Shown one piece after another: positions 44,419 through 52,903 of a DNA stretch of 64,000 nucleotides. The position numbers were made by a program, and so were the translations under genes. Source of the stretch: Allopontixanthobacter sp034376665 (lineage in GTDB: Bacteria > Pseudomonadota > Alphaproteobacteria > Sphingomonadales > Sphingomonadaceae); the NCBI RefSeq assembly GCF_034376665.1, contig NZ_JAXMJI010000102.1, positions 1-64,000 of the forward strand, written 5' to 3'. Positions within the stretch are counted from its first letter, which is position 1, and the number at the start of each line of letters is the position of its first letter. The notes below the pieces were generated by a model, which made no database searches, was not told the DNA's origin, and was given only the letters and a program-made list of their open reading frames with translations.

Positions 44419-44470
44419 GGGTCCGGCATTAGCCCGAAATTCCGGGTCCCGTCCATTGCCGGATAAAATC

Positions 44471-44800
44471 TCAGATGCCGAAGCTGGACCCGCATCCGCA
44501 GCCCGCCGCCGCTTGCGGATTTTCGACCTTGAAAGCCGCACCGCCCAGCGATTCGACGAAATCGACCACGCTGCCCGAAACCAGGTCGAGGCTGACCGGA
44601 TCGACGATCAGCTTCACGCCTTCGGTTTCGCTCACCATATCATCGGCGTCCGCGCCGTCGGCCAGGTCGAATTTATACTGGAAGCCGGAACAGCCTCCGC
44701 CCTCGACCGACAGCCGCAGGATCGCTGGCTTGGCCTGCTTTTCAGCGATCCACGCCACCCGTTTGGCGGCAGAAGGTGTCAGGGTGAGAGTGTCGGACAT
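44471..44800 (-). CDS. erpA: Iron-sulfur cluster insertion protein ErpA
   Basis: A 109-residue A-type carrier delivering Fe-S clusters to apoproteins. LTLTPSAAKRVAWIAEKQ begins the HesB/IscA fold. The three cluster cysteines are in LSVEGGGCSGFQYKF and the C-terminal AAGCGCGSSFGI. It is 52 bp upstream of xthA on the same strand. Distinguishing ErpA from IscA rests on the overall pattern. Confidence 0.92.
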   Translation of the reverse strand: MSDTLTLTPSAAKRVAWIAEKQAKPAILRLSVEGGGCSGFQYKFDLADGADADDMVSETEGVKLIVDPVSLDLVSGSVVDFVESLGGAAFKVENPQAAAGCGCGSSFGI

Positions 44801-44875
44801 GGGCCTTATGTAGGACGCGCAGGCCGCCCGCTCAAGGCGCGGCAGCCAAGATTCGCCAGCAACCGGCCGGGCGGG

Positions 44876-45307
44876 TCATGCGGTCTGGATATAAGTCCGC
44901 AAAGCTTCGGCTTCATGGCGCACCTCATCAAGCCGCGATTTCACCAGGTCGCCGATGGAAATGAAGCCGCGCAGCGCCCCGTTTTCCAGCACCGGCAAAT
45001 GGCGAATCCTTCGCCGGGTCATCAGGGCGAGGGCATCGAGCACCGTTTCCTGCGCACCGACCGTAATCGCAGGCGCGGTCATCACTTCGCCAACCGCGCA
45101 ATCGAGGCATTTTTCGCCCATTTCCGCGACCCGGTAGATCAGGTCGCGCTCGGAAAAGATCCCGGCGACCATCGATCCGTTCATCACCGGCAGCGCGCCG
45201 ATCCGCTTTCCGGCGAGCAGGGCGACGACTTCGCGCACCGGCATGTCGATCGTGCAATGGATAATGTCTGCCGGATCGCGGCTCGCAATCAATGTGGCAA
45301 TCTGCAT
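44876..45307 (-). CDS. Tandem CBS-domain protein
   Basis: A 143-residue protein made of two CBS domains, an adenine-nucleotide sensing module: PVREVVALLAGKRIGALPVMNGSMVAGIFSERDLIYRVAE, then VMTAPAITVGAQETVLDALALMTRRRIRHLPVLENGALRGFISIGDLVKSRL. There is no attached catalytic domain. The start is the ATG at 45307, preceded by GGGGAG. In-frame sequence further upstream is not protein-like. The target is unknown. Confidence 0.9.
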   Translation of the reverse strand: MQIATLIASRDPADIIHCTIDMPVREVVALLAGKRIGALPVMNGSMVAGIFSERDLIYRVAEMGEKCLDCAVGEVMTAPAITVGAQETVLDALALMTRRRIRHLPVLENGALRGFISIGDLVKSRLDEVRHEAEALRTYIQTA

Positions 45308-45460
45308 CGCAACTCCCCTTTCCGCAGCGGCCGGCATGTTTTCCGGCCCGGAGGAAATATGCCACGAAAAGCCGTTCATGGCGAATCCGCGCGTGATGAT
45401 GGCGGCGCGGAGGTCAAAGCAGGCGTTGAAAGCACGCCTTGCGCGCCTTACTGTTGGACC

Positions 45461-45754
45461 ATGACCAAGAAATCCCCCCTCGACGATCCCGAAAAAGCTG
45501 CCTTTGCGTGGGATCGTTACCGGCGGCTCATGCGGTTCATGTTCCTGCTGACCACCGGCACGGTGATCATCGCCATCGCAGTGCTGTATAAATTCAACGG
45601 CATGGTGTCGGTGCATTTCTACATCGCGACCGCGCTCGGCATCGGTTTTGCGATGCTGCTGATGTCGGCGTTGATGGGGCTGGTGTTCCTGTCCAGCGGG
45701 ACAGGGCACGACGAATCAGTCGAAGATCTGAGCGAACCCCGCAATCGCGATTGA
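45461..45754 (+). CDS. Small two-TM membrane protein
   Basis: A 97-residue protein with a charged N-terminus (TKKSPLDDPEKAAFAWDRYRRLMRF) and two hydrophobic helices (about 26-43 and 53-77), ending in an acidic tail. Similar small proteins occur in sphingomonads near CBS-domain genes as far as I recall; no function is known. It is divergent from the CBS gene (154 bp) and converges on the ferredoxin gene (9 bp between stops). Confidence 0.72.
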   Translation: MTKKSPLDDPEKAAFAWDRYRRLMRFMFLLTTGTVIIAIAVLYKFNGMVSVHFYIATALGIGFAMLLMSALMGLVFLSSGTGHDESVEDLSEPRNRD

Positions 45755-45763
45755 TCCCGGCGT

Positions 45764-46078
45764 TCAGGCGGGCGGAGCGCCGGTCAGGCGGAATTCCTCG
45801 ACCACTTCGCCGCCGATCAGATGGCGCTGGATGATTTGTTCCAGCACCTCCTCGTTGCACGAATGATACCACACGCGGTCAGGCCAGACGACCGCGATCG
45901 GCCCGGCGGCGCAAATCTGCAGGCAGTCGGCCTTGGCCCGCTGGACCCCGCCGATGGTGGCGCCGTCCTTGCCCGTTCGTTTGGGACCAACCAGATCCAG
46001 CTCTTTCAGCCGTTTCTTGAGGTAATGCCACGCCGCCTTGCCTTCGTCCAGGCTGCAGCATTTCTGCTTCTCCGACAT
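45764..46078 (-). CDS. Thioredoxin-like (2Fe-2S) ferredoxin domain protein; true start probably upstream
   Basis: A thioredoxin-fold [2Fe-2S] protein (COG3411-like). From the only canonical start, ATG 46078, 104 residues are encoded: KQKCCSLDEGKAAWHYLKKRLKEL, then DCLQICAAGPIAVVWPDRVWYHSC and a C-terminal helix. The frame stays open upstream to the stop at 46234, and the 30 codons before this ATG read as convincing family sequence: KELLKARQALTKIGGES, then IERQIFLCA with the first cluster cysteine. No ATG, GTG or TTG exists in that extension; a CTG is at 46150. The reported coordinates are therefore a minimum. It lies directly after the S9 peptidase gene. Confidence 0.8.
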   Translation of the reverse strand: MSEKQKCCSLDEGKAAWHYLKKRLKELDLVGPKRTGKDGATIGGVQRAKADCLQICAAGPIAVVWPDRVWYHSCNEEVLEQIIQRHLIGGEVVEEFRLTGAPPA

Positions 46079-46164
46079 CGCGCACAGGAAAATCTGCCGC
46101 TCGATGCTTTCGCCGCCGATCTTGGTCAGCGCCTGGCGCGCCTTGAGCAGTTCCTTCTCTGCGC

Positions 46165-48336
46165 TTACGGAATCGCAGCGCCGGGGGCCGCATCGTCCTT
46201 CAGCCAGCGGTCCAGCCAGCCGAAAACGGTGCTATGCCATTGGAGCGAGTTCTTCGGTTTCAGCACCCAGTGGTTTTCGTCCGGAAACACCAGCAGTTGT
46301 GAAGGTATGCCTTTGCGCTGCAGGGCCGTGAAGGACGCAATGCCCTGGGTATAGGGAATGCGGAAATCCTTCTCGCCGGTGATGACCAGCATCGGGGTCT
46401 GCCAATTGTTCACGTAATTGACCGGGTTCCATTTCTCGAATTCCTCGGGCGCTTCGAAATAGGCCTTGCCGCCGTGCTCCCATTCGATGAACCACAATTC
46501 CTCGGTCTCGTAATACATCGCCCGCTGATCGAACACGCCGTCGTGCTGGATCAGGCATTTGAACCGGTCGGGCCACTTCCCGGCGATCCAGTTCATCATG
46601 TATCCGCCATAGGATGCCCCCATCGCGCAGGCGTTGCCGCCGTCGATCTGGCGGTCGAGTTCCACCGCCGCGGCGAGGCCTTTCTGCAGGTCCTCCAGCG
46701 GCTTGCCGCCCCAGTCGCGGGTGATCGCACCGGTGAAGGCCTGGCCGTATCCGGTGCTGCCGTGGAAATCGACCGACACCACCGCGTAGCCCTGGCTGGC
46801 GACCACGCGCGGGTTCCACCGGCTGGACCAGCTGTCGTTGAAACTGCCCTGCGGCCCGCCGTGGACGTAAAGGATCGCGGGAAGTTTTTCGTCCGTTCCG
46901 GCAGGCTTGGTGATCTGGCCCCAGACCGTATCGCCATTCGCACCCGCAAAACTGAACCGGCGGGTGGTCACCGGCTGCAATTCCGCCAGCGCAACTGCGG
47001 TATGGCTGGTCAGTTGACGGCCCGGCGCATCGTCTGGCGCAAGATAGATCTCGGCGGGACTTTCAATCGTGTCGCGGGTGAACAGCAAAGCGCCGTCCGG
47101 CAGCGGCGCGACATTGCCGATATGCCCTTCGCGGCCCGGCGACAGGGTCAGGCGGGTGACGGTGCCGTCACGCGGATCAATCCGGAAGGCGGGCGTGTCG
47201 AGCACATCCTGCGCCGTCACCACCAGATAGCGCGAATCGGGGGTCCAGGCGATCGAACCGGCCGAGCGGTCCCATGCGGAGGTCACCGCACGTGTCTCGC
47301 CGGTATCGAGATCGCGCAGCTGGACCACCAGCCGGTCCGCTTCGTAACCGGGCCGTTCCATCGCGGCATAGGCGAGATATTTCCCGTCCGGAGACGGCGC
47401 AGGCAAGGTGTCGAACGCGGTGTTGGCTGCGGTCAAATTGACCGGCGCCTGTCCTGACAGGTCGGAGCGGTAGATATCGACATTGGTCGATACCGGCTCG
47501 TCCGCATTCGCTTTGCGTGCGGCGAAATAGACGGCGGAACTGTCCGGTGCCCAGGCCAGATCCTCCGTCCCGCCGAACGGTTTGGTCGGGGTGTCGCCAA
47601 TCAGCGCACCTTCGCCCGCCGGGCCGTCCACGGCAGCGCCGTCACCGTAGAGCCGCCCCTCGACGATCGGAAATACGAAGGCGCGGCTGTAGATGCCGGG
47701 CGTCTCCCATTGGTCCCAGTGGCGGACAAAGCCGACATCGCCTTCATACAGCCGGCCAGTGCCGGGTCCGGGCAAATGGCTTCCCTTCGCATCGGCGCAG
47801 CCGAATGTCGGGCAGCTGCGCAGCACATCGCCGAACACCAACAGTTTGGTGCCATCGGGGGAAACCGAATAGCCGGCGATGTCCGCTTCCAAGGTGCTGA
47901 CCTGAGACGGCGCGCCCGTGGGCCGTCCGTTTTGCACCGCAACGCGCCAGATCTGGCTTTTGCTGTCCCCGGCATCCGCGGCGCTGCCCGGCGCTGCGCG
48001 GGAGGAGAGGAAATAGAGATACCCGCCCGCGCCGAAACGGACATCGGAGGCCTCGCCGCCAAGGTCGAGCGGCATCGGACTGGCCGCAGGGTCTGCCAGG
48101 TCCAGGATGAAATGGCTGGTGCTGCGTTCGTAGGTATCCGGATCGGTCAGGGTCACCGGATAGACCGCGAACCGGCCATCGGGGCTGGTCGAAGGGCCGC
48201 CAACACGCGGCATGGTCACCAGATCCTGCGCGCTCATACCGGCGGCCTGGCCGGTAGCGGAGGTCGGCGCAGCCGCAAGCGAAAGTGCCAGGGCAATGGG
48301 TGCGAACAGGGGCTTCAGCCCGGATTTCATTGTCAT
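46165..48336 (-). CDS. S9 family prolyl oligopeptidase-type peptidase
   Basis: A secreted or periplasmic peptidase of about 723 residues: signal peptide FAPIALALSLAAAPTSATG, a beta-propeller region (about 50-430) with LAWAPDSSAVYFAAR and SIAWTPDSRYLVVTAQ repeats, then an alpha/beta-hydrolase domain. Catalytic Ser lies in CAMGASYGGYMMNWIAG, preceded by ILYVHGGPQGSF and VVSVDFHGSTGYGQAF; the triad His is in FPDENHWVLKP and the Asp in TGEKDFRIPY. It resembles dipeptidyl or acylaminoacyl peptidases. Starts at 48336 or 48330 are equally plausible; a longer frame reaches 48387. Confidence 0.9.
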   Translation of the reverse strand: MTMKSGLKPLFAPIALALSLAAAPTSATGQAAGMSAQDLVTMPRVGGPSTSPDGRFAVYPVTLTDPDTYERSTSHFILDLADPAASPMPLDLGGEASDVRFGAGGYLYFLSSRAAPGSAADAGDSKSQIWRVAVQNGRPTGAPSQVSTLEADIAGYSVSPDGTKLLVFGDVLRSCPTFGCADAKGSHLPGPGTGRLYEGDVGFVRHWDQWETPGIYSRAFVFPIVEGRLYGDGAAVDGPAGEGALIGDTPTKPFGGTEDLAWAPDSSAVYFAARKANADEPVSTNVDIYRSDLSGQAPVNLTAANTAFDTLPAPSPDGKYLAYAAMERPGYEADRLVVQLRDLDTGETRAVTSAWDRSAGSIAWTPDSRYLVVTAQDVLDTPAFRIDPRDGTVTRLTLSPGREGHIGNVAPLPDGALLFTRDTIESPAEIYLAPDDAPGRQLTSHTAVALAELQPVTTRRFSFAGANGDTVWGQITKPAGTDEKLPAILYVHGGPQGSFNDSWSSRWNPRVVASQGYAVVSVDFHGSTGYGQAFTGAITRDWGGKPLEDLQKGLAAAVELDRQIDGGNACAMGASYGGYMMNWIAGKWPDRFKCLIQHDGVFDQRAMYYETEELWFIEWEHGGKAYFEAPEEFEKWNPVNYVNNWQTPMLVITGEKDFRIPYTQGIASFTALQRKGIPSQLLVFPDENHWVLKPKNSLQWHSTVFGWLDRWLKDDAAPGAAIP

Positions 48337-48399
48337 GCGGGAGAGAGTTAGACGCTCTGCCAATGCGTGCAAGCGGATTTCGCGCACGCGCTGTCCGCG

Positions 48400-48972
48400 T
48401 TATCCGCGCTTTCCGGCAATGCGGGCGATTTCGGCCTGAACCATCTTTTCAACCATGCCCGGCAAGTTCCTTTCGATCCATTCGGACAGCATCGGGCGAA
48501 GCAATTCGCGCACCAGCCCCTCGAGAGAAGTTTCGCCCGACCGCACGATTTGCGGCTGGGCACCCGGTTTGGACAGCATCGCCAGCGCTGCGAAATTCTC
48601 GCGGATCGATTCGCGCAGCGGGTCGGCGGTCAGCGGTGTGTCGCCATCGTCGTCGGTGCTGTCTGGCTCACTATCGTTGAAATCATCGTCCTGTTCGACG
48701 AAGTCGGCCTCGCTGAGGTCGAGGATAGTATCGCTTTCGAGGGCTTCGCTTTCCGCCGGCTCGTCCGCCAGGCTTTCCTGCGGATCACCCGGCTGCTCGT
48801 CGGGCGGCCCGGACGCTGCCGCATCGGCACCGTCATCGAAAACATCTTTCAAACCTTCCGATTCGCGGCGACGGCGGACTTCGAGAGCCCCGGCGCGGTT
48901 GTCGCGCGCGATGACCTGCTTGATGGAGGCGAGGATCTCCTCGACCGAAGCTTCGCCTTGCTGGCGCATCAT
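48400..48972 (-). CDS. popZ: PopZ-like polar organizing protein (DUF2497)
   Basis: A 190-residue protein of the DUF2497 family, which includes Caulobacter PopZ. The N-terminal helix EASVEEILASIKQVIARD is the partner-binding part. A long acidic, Pro/Asp/Glu-rich disordered spacer (about 45-120) follows, then C-terminal helices ESIRENFAALAMLS and LEGLVRELLRPMLSEWIERNLPGMVEKMVQAEIARIAG that drive assembly. PopZ forms a polar scaffold that captures ParB at the origin; the role here is inferred. It lies 53 bp before tolC in transcription order (tolC, then popZ). Confidence 0.87.
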   Translation of the reverse strand: MMRQQGEASVEEILASIKQVIARDNRAGALEVRRRRESEGLKDVFDDGADAAASGPPDEQPGDPQESLADEPAESEALESDTILDLSEADFVEQDDDFNDSEPDSTDDDGDTPLTADPLRESIRENFAALAMLSKPGAQPQIVRSGETSLEGLVRELLRPMLSEWIERNLPGMVEKMVQAEIARIAGKRG

Positions 48973-49024
48973 GCAATCATCCCCGTATTCGTGAACCGAC
49001 GTCAGAGTGCCAGATTACCGGAAT

Positions 49025-50491
49025 TCACCGGTTTGGCGAGTCCTCTGTTTGCTCAATCGCCGCATCGGGAGCAGGCACGTCGATCGTGCGTGTCGAGACG
49101 GCGACGGGTGCCGGATCGTTGTCCCAATCGGACCATTTGCCTTTGACGCGGTCGAAATTGACCTGTGGGTCGTACAGCAAGGTCTCGTCGCCCAGGCCGA
49201 GGTCACGGGCCTCCGCGCGGCCCATTGCAGCCAGCAGGCTGAAGCCAGCGACATAGGCGTTGCGCCGTGCGGTGACCAGTTGGACCCGGGCGTTGAGCAA
49301 TTCCTGCTCTGCGTTCAGGATATCCAGGATCGTGCGGCTGCCGACAGTATTTTCCGCGCGCGTCCCCTCGAGACTGAGTTCGGCGGCGGCCACGGCGGAC
49401 TGCGAGGATTCGATGATCGCGCTGGAGGCCTGCCAACTGGCATAGGCGGCGCGGACCTGCGCAATGGCGTCGCGCTCGGCCGCGATTTCCTGTTCCAGCG
49501 CCGCGCTGGCGATGGCTTGCGCCTGCCGCTCCAGCGCGGCGGGGCGGCCGCCCTGGAAGATGGGAATGCTGATCTGGACGCCCGCGCTGCCGGTCGTCTC
49601 GCTTTGCGAGAATTGCACGGCCGAAGGTCCGCCAAGCGTTCCGTAAAAATTGTTATAGTCGGTTCCGGCAAACAGCGAGACGGTGGGCAGGCGGTTCGCC
49701 CTGGTGACCTTGATATCGATGTCCGCGGCCTTGGCGTTTTCACGCGCCGCGATCAGGTCCGGATTGTATTCCAGGGCCGTATCGACCGCTTCGGCAGCCG
49801 TTGCCGGCAGAGCGGGCAGGGGCGGCGGCGGCTGCAGATTGTCGGGTGCCTCCCCGACCAGCTGGATATAGAATTCCCGCGCCCCGATCAGATTGGACTG
49901 GGCGGTGCGCAGATCGCTTTCGGCCAGCGCCAGACGCGACTGTGACTGGGCAATGTCCGTCCGCGTCAGGTCCCCGATTTCGAACCGGTCGCTGGTCGCC
50001 TGGAGGTTGACCGACAGGACATTGACCTGATTTGCGGTCAGCCCGACGATCGCCTGGTTGCGGATTACATCCATATAGGCGGCGACGACCTGGCTGAATA
50101 TGGCCGATTCGGTCGCCCTGAGATTGGCCTGCCCGGCGTCGACCCGCACCTTTGCGGCGCGGACGCCGTTTTTCACCGCACCGCCGGAATAGATCGGAAC
50201 GCCGAGATCGGCGCTCACGCTCAGGGTCCGTTCCGGCGCGGTGAAGCTGTTTGAGGAACGCTTCAGAAATTCCACATGGGTTGCGGTGGCACCGATGTTC
50301 GGGCGTCCGGCGGATTTTTCCAGCGGAACGAATTCATCGGTCGCGCGCTGGTTGGCGCGCGCTGCCTGCAATGTCGGATTGGTGCGATAGGCTTCGCTCA
50401 GCGCCTCGCGCAAGGTATCCGCCGCGGCCGGGCTGGCAATCAGACTGGACGCCGCGGCGAGCAGCGCGAGGCGGTTCACGCTGCGGCGCAT
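49025..50491 (-). CDS. tolC: TolC family outer-membrane channel protein
   Basis: A 488-residue outer-membrane factor for type I secretion or drug efflux. The signal peptide MRRSVNRLALLAAASSLIAS ends near SPAAA. DTLREALSEAYRTNPTLQAARANQRATDE and VYSGG-like GVPIYSGGAVKNGVRAAK in the first repeat and ISIPIFQGGRPAALERQAQ in the second mark the duplicated helical-barrel fold. The ATG at 50491 follows the pcm-like gene's stop by 2 bp, with GGAG upstream, so the two are co-transcribed. Confidence 0.93.
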   Translation of the reverse strand: MRRSVNRLALLAAASSLIASPAAADTLREALSEAYRTNPTLQAARANQRATDEFVPLEKSAGRPNIGATATHVEFLKRSSNSFTAPERTLSVSADLGVPIYSGGAVKNGVRAAKVRVDAGQANLRATESAIFSQVVAAYMDVIRNQAIVGLTANQVNVLSVNLQATSDRFEIGDLTRTDIAQSQSRLALAESDLRTAQSNLIGAREFYIQLVGEAPDNLQPPPPLPALPATAAEAVDTALEYNPDLIAARENAKAADIDIKVTRANRLPTVSLFAGTDYNNFYGTLGGPSAVQFSQSETTGSAGVQISIPIFQGGRPAALERQAQAIASAALEQEIAAERDAIAQVRAAYASWQASSAIIESSQSAVAAAELSLEGTRAENTVGSRTILDILNAEQELLNARVQLVTARRNAYVAGFSLLAAMGRAEARDLGLGDETLLYDPQVNFDRVKGKWSDWDNDPAPVAVSTRTIDVPAPDAAIEQTEDSPNR

Positions 50492-50493
50492 GA

Positions 50494-51093
50494 TCAGAAG
50501 CTCCAACCGGCGGCTTTGTCGAATTCGGACAGGCGCGGAATGCCGATTTCGGCCAGCGGCAGCAAGGCCACGCCGCCCGCGGTCTTGCGGCCCACGGCCA
50601 GCCGGGTCACACCCTTGACCACCAGACCGGTCAGAACTCGGCCGCCATCTTCCAGCCGCCGGGTCAGGCTGTCGGGCAGTTCCTCCACCGCGCCGTCGAT
50701 CAGCAGCAGCGAATAGGCCGCGGACTTGCGGCTTTTGACCAGCGCGTCCTCCGGCGTGATGACATCCACCGATTTTACCAGCGGGCGCAGCAATTCGGGC
50801 AGATAGCCGCTGCCACTGTCCACTACCAAAGCGGCTTCGGTGGCGAGCGGCTGGGCTTCGGCCAGCATCATGCCGTAGAACAGCGGGGCGGCCAGGCGGC
50901 GGCCGTTTTCCAGCGGAATGGAGCGGTCGATATAGGCGGTGTCGCGCGCAGCGGCAGGCACGAAGTCCTCCCGCGGCACGGCGGCCATGCGGGCGAGCAC
51001 GAAGGGTTCGTTGACGCCGCTGGTACGCAGCTGGCTGTCGATCATCGCGCGGCGTGCGGCTTCGGTGCTGGCAAGGGTTTTCGTCATGGACAT
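50494..51093 (-). CDS. Protein-L-isoaspartate O-methyltransferase-like protein
   Basis: A 199-residue protein of the PCMT family, found upstream of tolC in many alphaproteobacteria. AARRAMIDSQLRTSGVNEPFVLARMAAVPREDFVP and AYIDRSIPLENGRRLAAPLFYGMMLAEAQ match the family N-terminus. The SAM-binding loop VVDSGSGYLPELL is altered from the usual E-x-G-x-G-x-G, and the protein is short, so methyltransferase activity is doubtful. Start ATG 51093 or the in-frame ATG at 51087. Confidence 0.85.
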   Translation of the reverse strand: MSMTKTLASTEAARRAMIDSQLRTSGVNEPFVLARMAAVPREDFVPAAARDTAYIDRSIPLENGRRLAAPLFYGMMLAEAQPLATEAALVVDSGSGYLPELLRPLVKSVDVITPEDALVKSRKSAAYSLLLIDGAVEELPDSLTRRLEDGGRVLTGLVVKGVTRLAVGRKTAGGVALLPLAEIGIPRLSEFDKAAGWSF

Positions 51094-51097
51094 CTCT

Positions 51098-51128
51098 ACT
51101 GTATTACACCAACAACACAGTTGGTCAA
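51098..51128 (-). promoter_or_regulatory. Promoter with overlapping palindrome for pcm-tolC
   Basis: On the minus strand TTGACC (-35, 51128-51123), a 16-bp spacer and TAATAC (-10, 51106-51101). The inverted repeat ACTGT-N14-ACAGT (51098-51121) covers the spacer and -10, as expected for a repressor operator. The predicted transcription start is within a base or two of the first ATG, so the mRNA may be leaderless. Confidence 0.55.
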
Positions 51129-51268
51129 TCGGTGTCGGAGAGGGACGGTCGCCCTCTCCGGATCAGCGGCGGCTTTACGGTGCAAGCAATCCCTCGCCAA
51201 GCCCTTTGACGCTAGCCGCTGCCTGCGACTATGAAGCGGTCCAATCGACCGAATGGAGATACGATCCG

Positions 51269-52791
51269 ATGAGCGAAATGGTAACCATCCGCGAAGCGGA
51301 CCTGGTCGAAAGTGTCGCCGATGCGCTGCAATATATCTCCTATTATCACCCGATGGATTACATCCGCGCGCTGGGCGAGGCCTATGAGGCGGAGCAGGGT
51401 CCGGCGGCGAAGGACGCGATCGCCCAGATCCTGACCAACAGCCGGATGTGCGCCGAAGGCCACCGCCCGATCTGCCAGGACACCGGCATCGTGAACGTGT
51501 TCGTGAAGTGGGGCCAGAGTTGCCGCCTCGGTTCGGACATGAGCCTGCAGGATGTGGTCGATGAAGGGGTGCGCCGCGCCTATACCAATTCGGACAACAA
51601 GCTGCGTGCCTCGATCCTGGCGGATCCGGCCTTCACCCGCCGCAACACCCGCGACAACACCCCCTGTGTCCTGTCGGTGGAGATGGTGCCGGGCAACACG
51701 GTCACGATCGATGTCGCGGCCAAGGCGGCAGCGAGAACAAGTCCAAGTTCAAGATGATGAACCCGTCGGACAGCATTACCGACTGGGTGCTTGAAATGCT
51801 GCCGCAGATGGGCGCGGGCTGGTGCCCGCCGGGAATGCTCGGCATCGGCATCGGCGGCACTGCGGAACATTGCATGAAGCTGGCGAAACAGAGCCTGATG
51901 GACCCGATCGACATGGGGCAGTTGAAGGCGCGCGGGGCGCAGAACGACATCGAACGGCTGCGGATCGAAATTTTCGACAAGGTCAACGCGCTCGGTATCG
52001 GGGCGCAGGGGCTGGGCGGGCTGTCGACCGTGCTCGACGTCAAGATCTACGACGCGCCGTGTCATGCGGCGGGCAAGCCAGTGGCGATGATCCCCAATTG
52101 CGCCGCGACCCGCCACGCGCATTTCATGCTCGACGGCTCCGGCCCCTCGTTTCTCGAAGTGCCCAGGCTGGACGAATGGCCGGATGTGGACTGGCAGCCC
52201 GACGCGGCGGCGCTGAGGGTCGATCTTGATACCGTAACGCCTGAGCAGGTGCGCAGCTGGAAGAACGGCGACCGCTTGCTGCTGTCGGGCAAAATGCTGA
52301 CCGGACGCGACGCGGCGCACAAGCGGATTGCGGACATGATGGCTGCGGGCGAGGAACTGCCGGTCAGCTTTGCCGGAAGGGCGATCTATTATGTCGGTCC
52401 GGTTGATCCGATCATGGGCGAAGCGGTCGGCCCGGCGGGACCCACAACCGCAACCCGGATGGACAAGTTCACCAAGATGATGCTCGATCTCGGGCTGCTG
52501 CTGATGATCGGCAAGGCCGAACGCGGGCAGGGTGCGGTTGATGCCATTGCGGCGAACAAGGTCGCCTATCTGATGGCCACCGGCGGCGCGGCCTATCTGG
52601 TGGCCCGCGCGATCAAGGAAGCCAGGGTCGTCGCTTTCGAGGACCTCGGGATGGAAGCGATTTATGAATTCACGGTCGAAAACATGCCGGTGACGGTGGC
52701 GGTCGATAGCGAAGGCAACAATGTCCACACGCTTGCCCCCGCCTATTGGAAGGAAAAGATCGCGCGGGAAGGCTTGCTTCCGGTCGGTTGA
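51269..52791 (+). pseudogene. Class I fumarate hydratase with internal frameshift
   Basis: Fe-S fumarase (fumarate to malate, TCA cycle). The first part, from ATG 51269 with GGAG upstream, has SRMCAEGHRPICQDTGIVNVFVKWG (Cys69 a cluster ligand candidate) and CVLSVEMVPGNTVTIDVAAK. The frame then runs into a stop at 51755-51757. The rest continues in another frame from about 51730 (SENKSKFKMMNPSDSITDWVLEM) through NCAATRHAHFMLDG to position 52791. The family has K-G-G-G-S-E at the break; only GCGGC remains between AAG and AGC at 51725-51729, consistent with loss of 4 bases (or 1). Joined, the protein would be about 508 residues, normal length. It is either a real disruption or a sequence error. 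Confidence 0.88.
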
Positions 52792-52903
52792 TGGTCATTG
52801 TCGGGTTTAAGCAGGGGGAAGGGACACATGCTCGACGAAGGGCGCTGCCTACTCGACGACGGCGCTGGCCTGCACTGCCGCATCCGGCCTAGGTGACGGG
52901 GTG

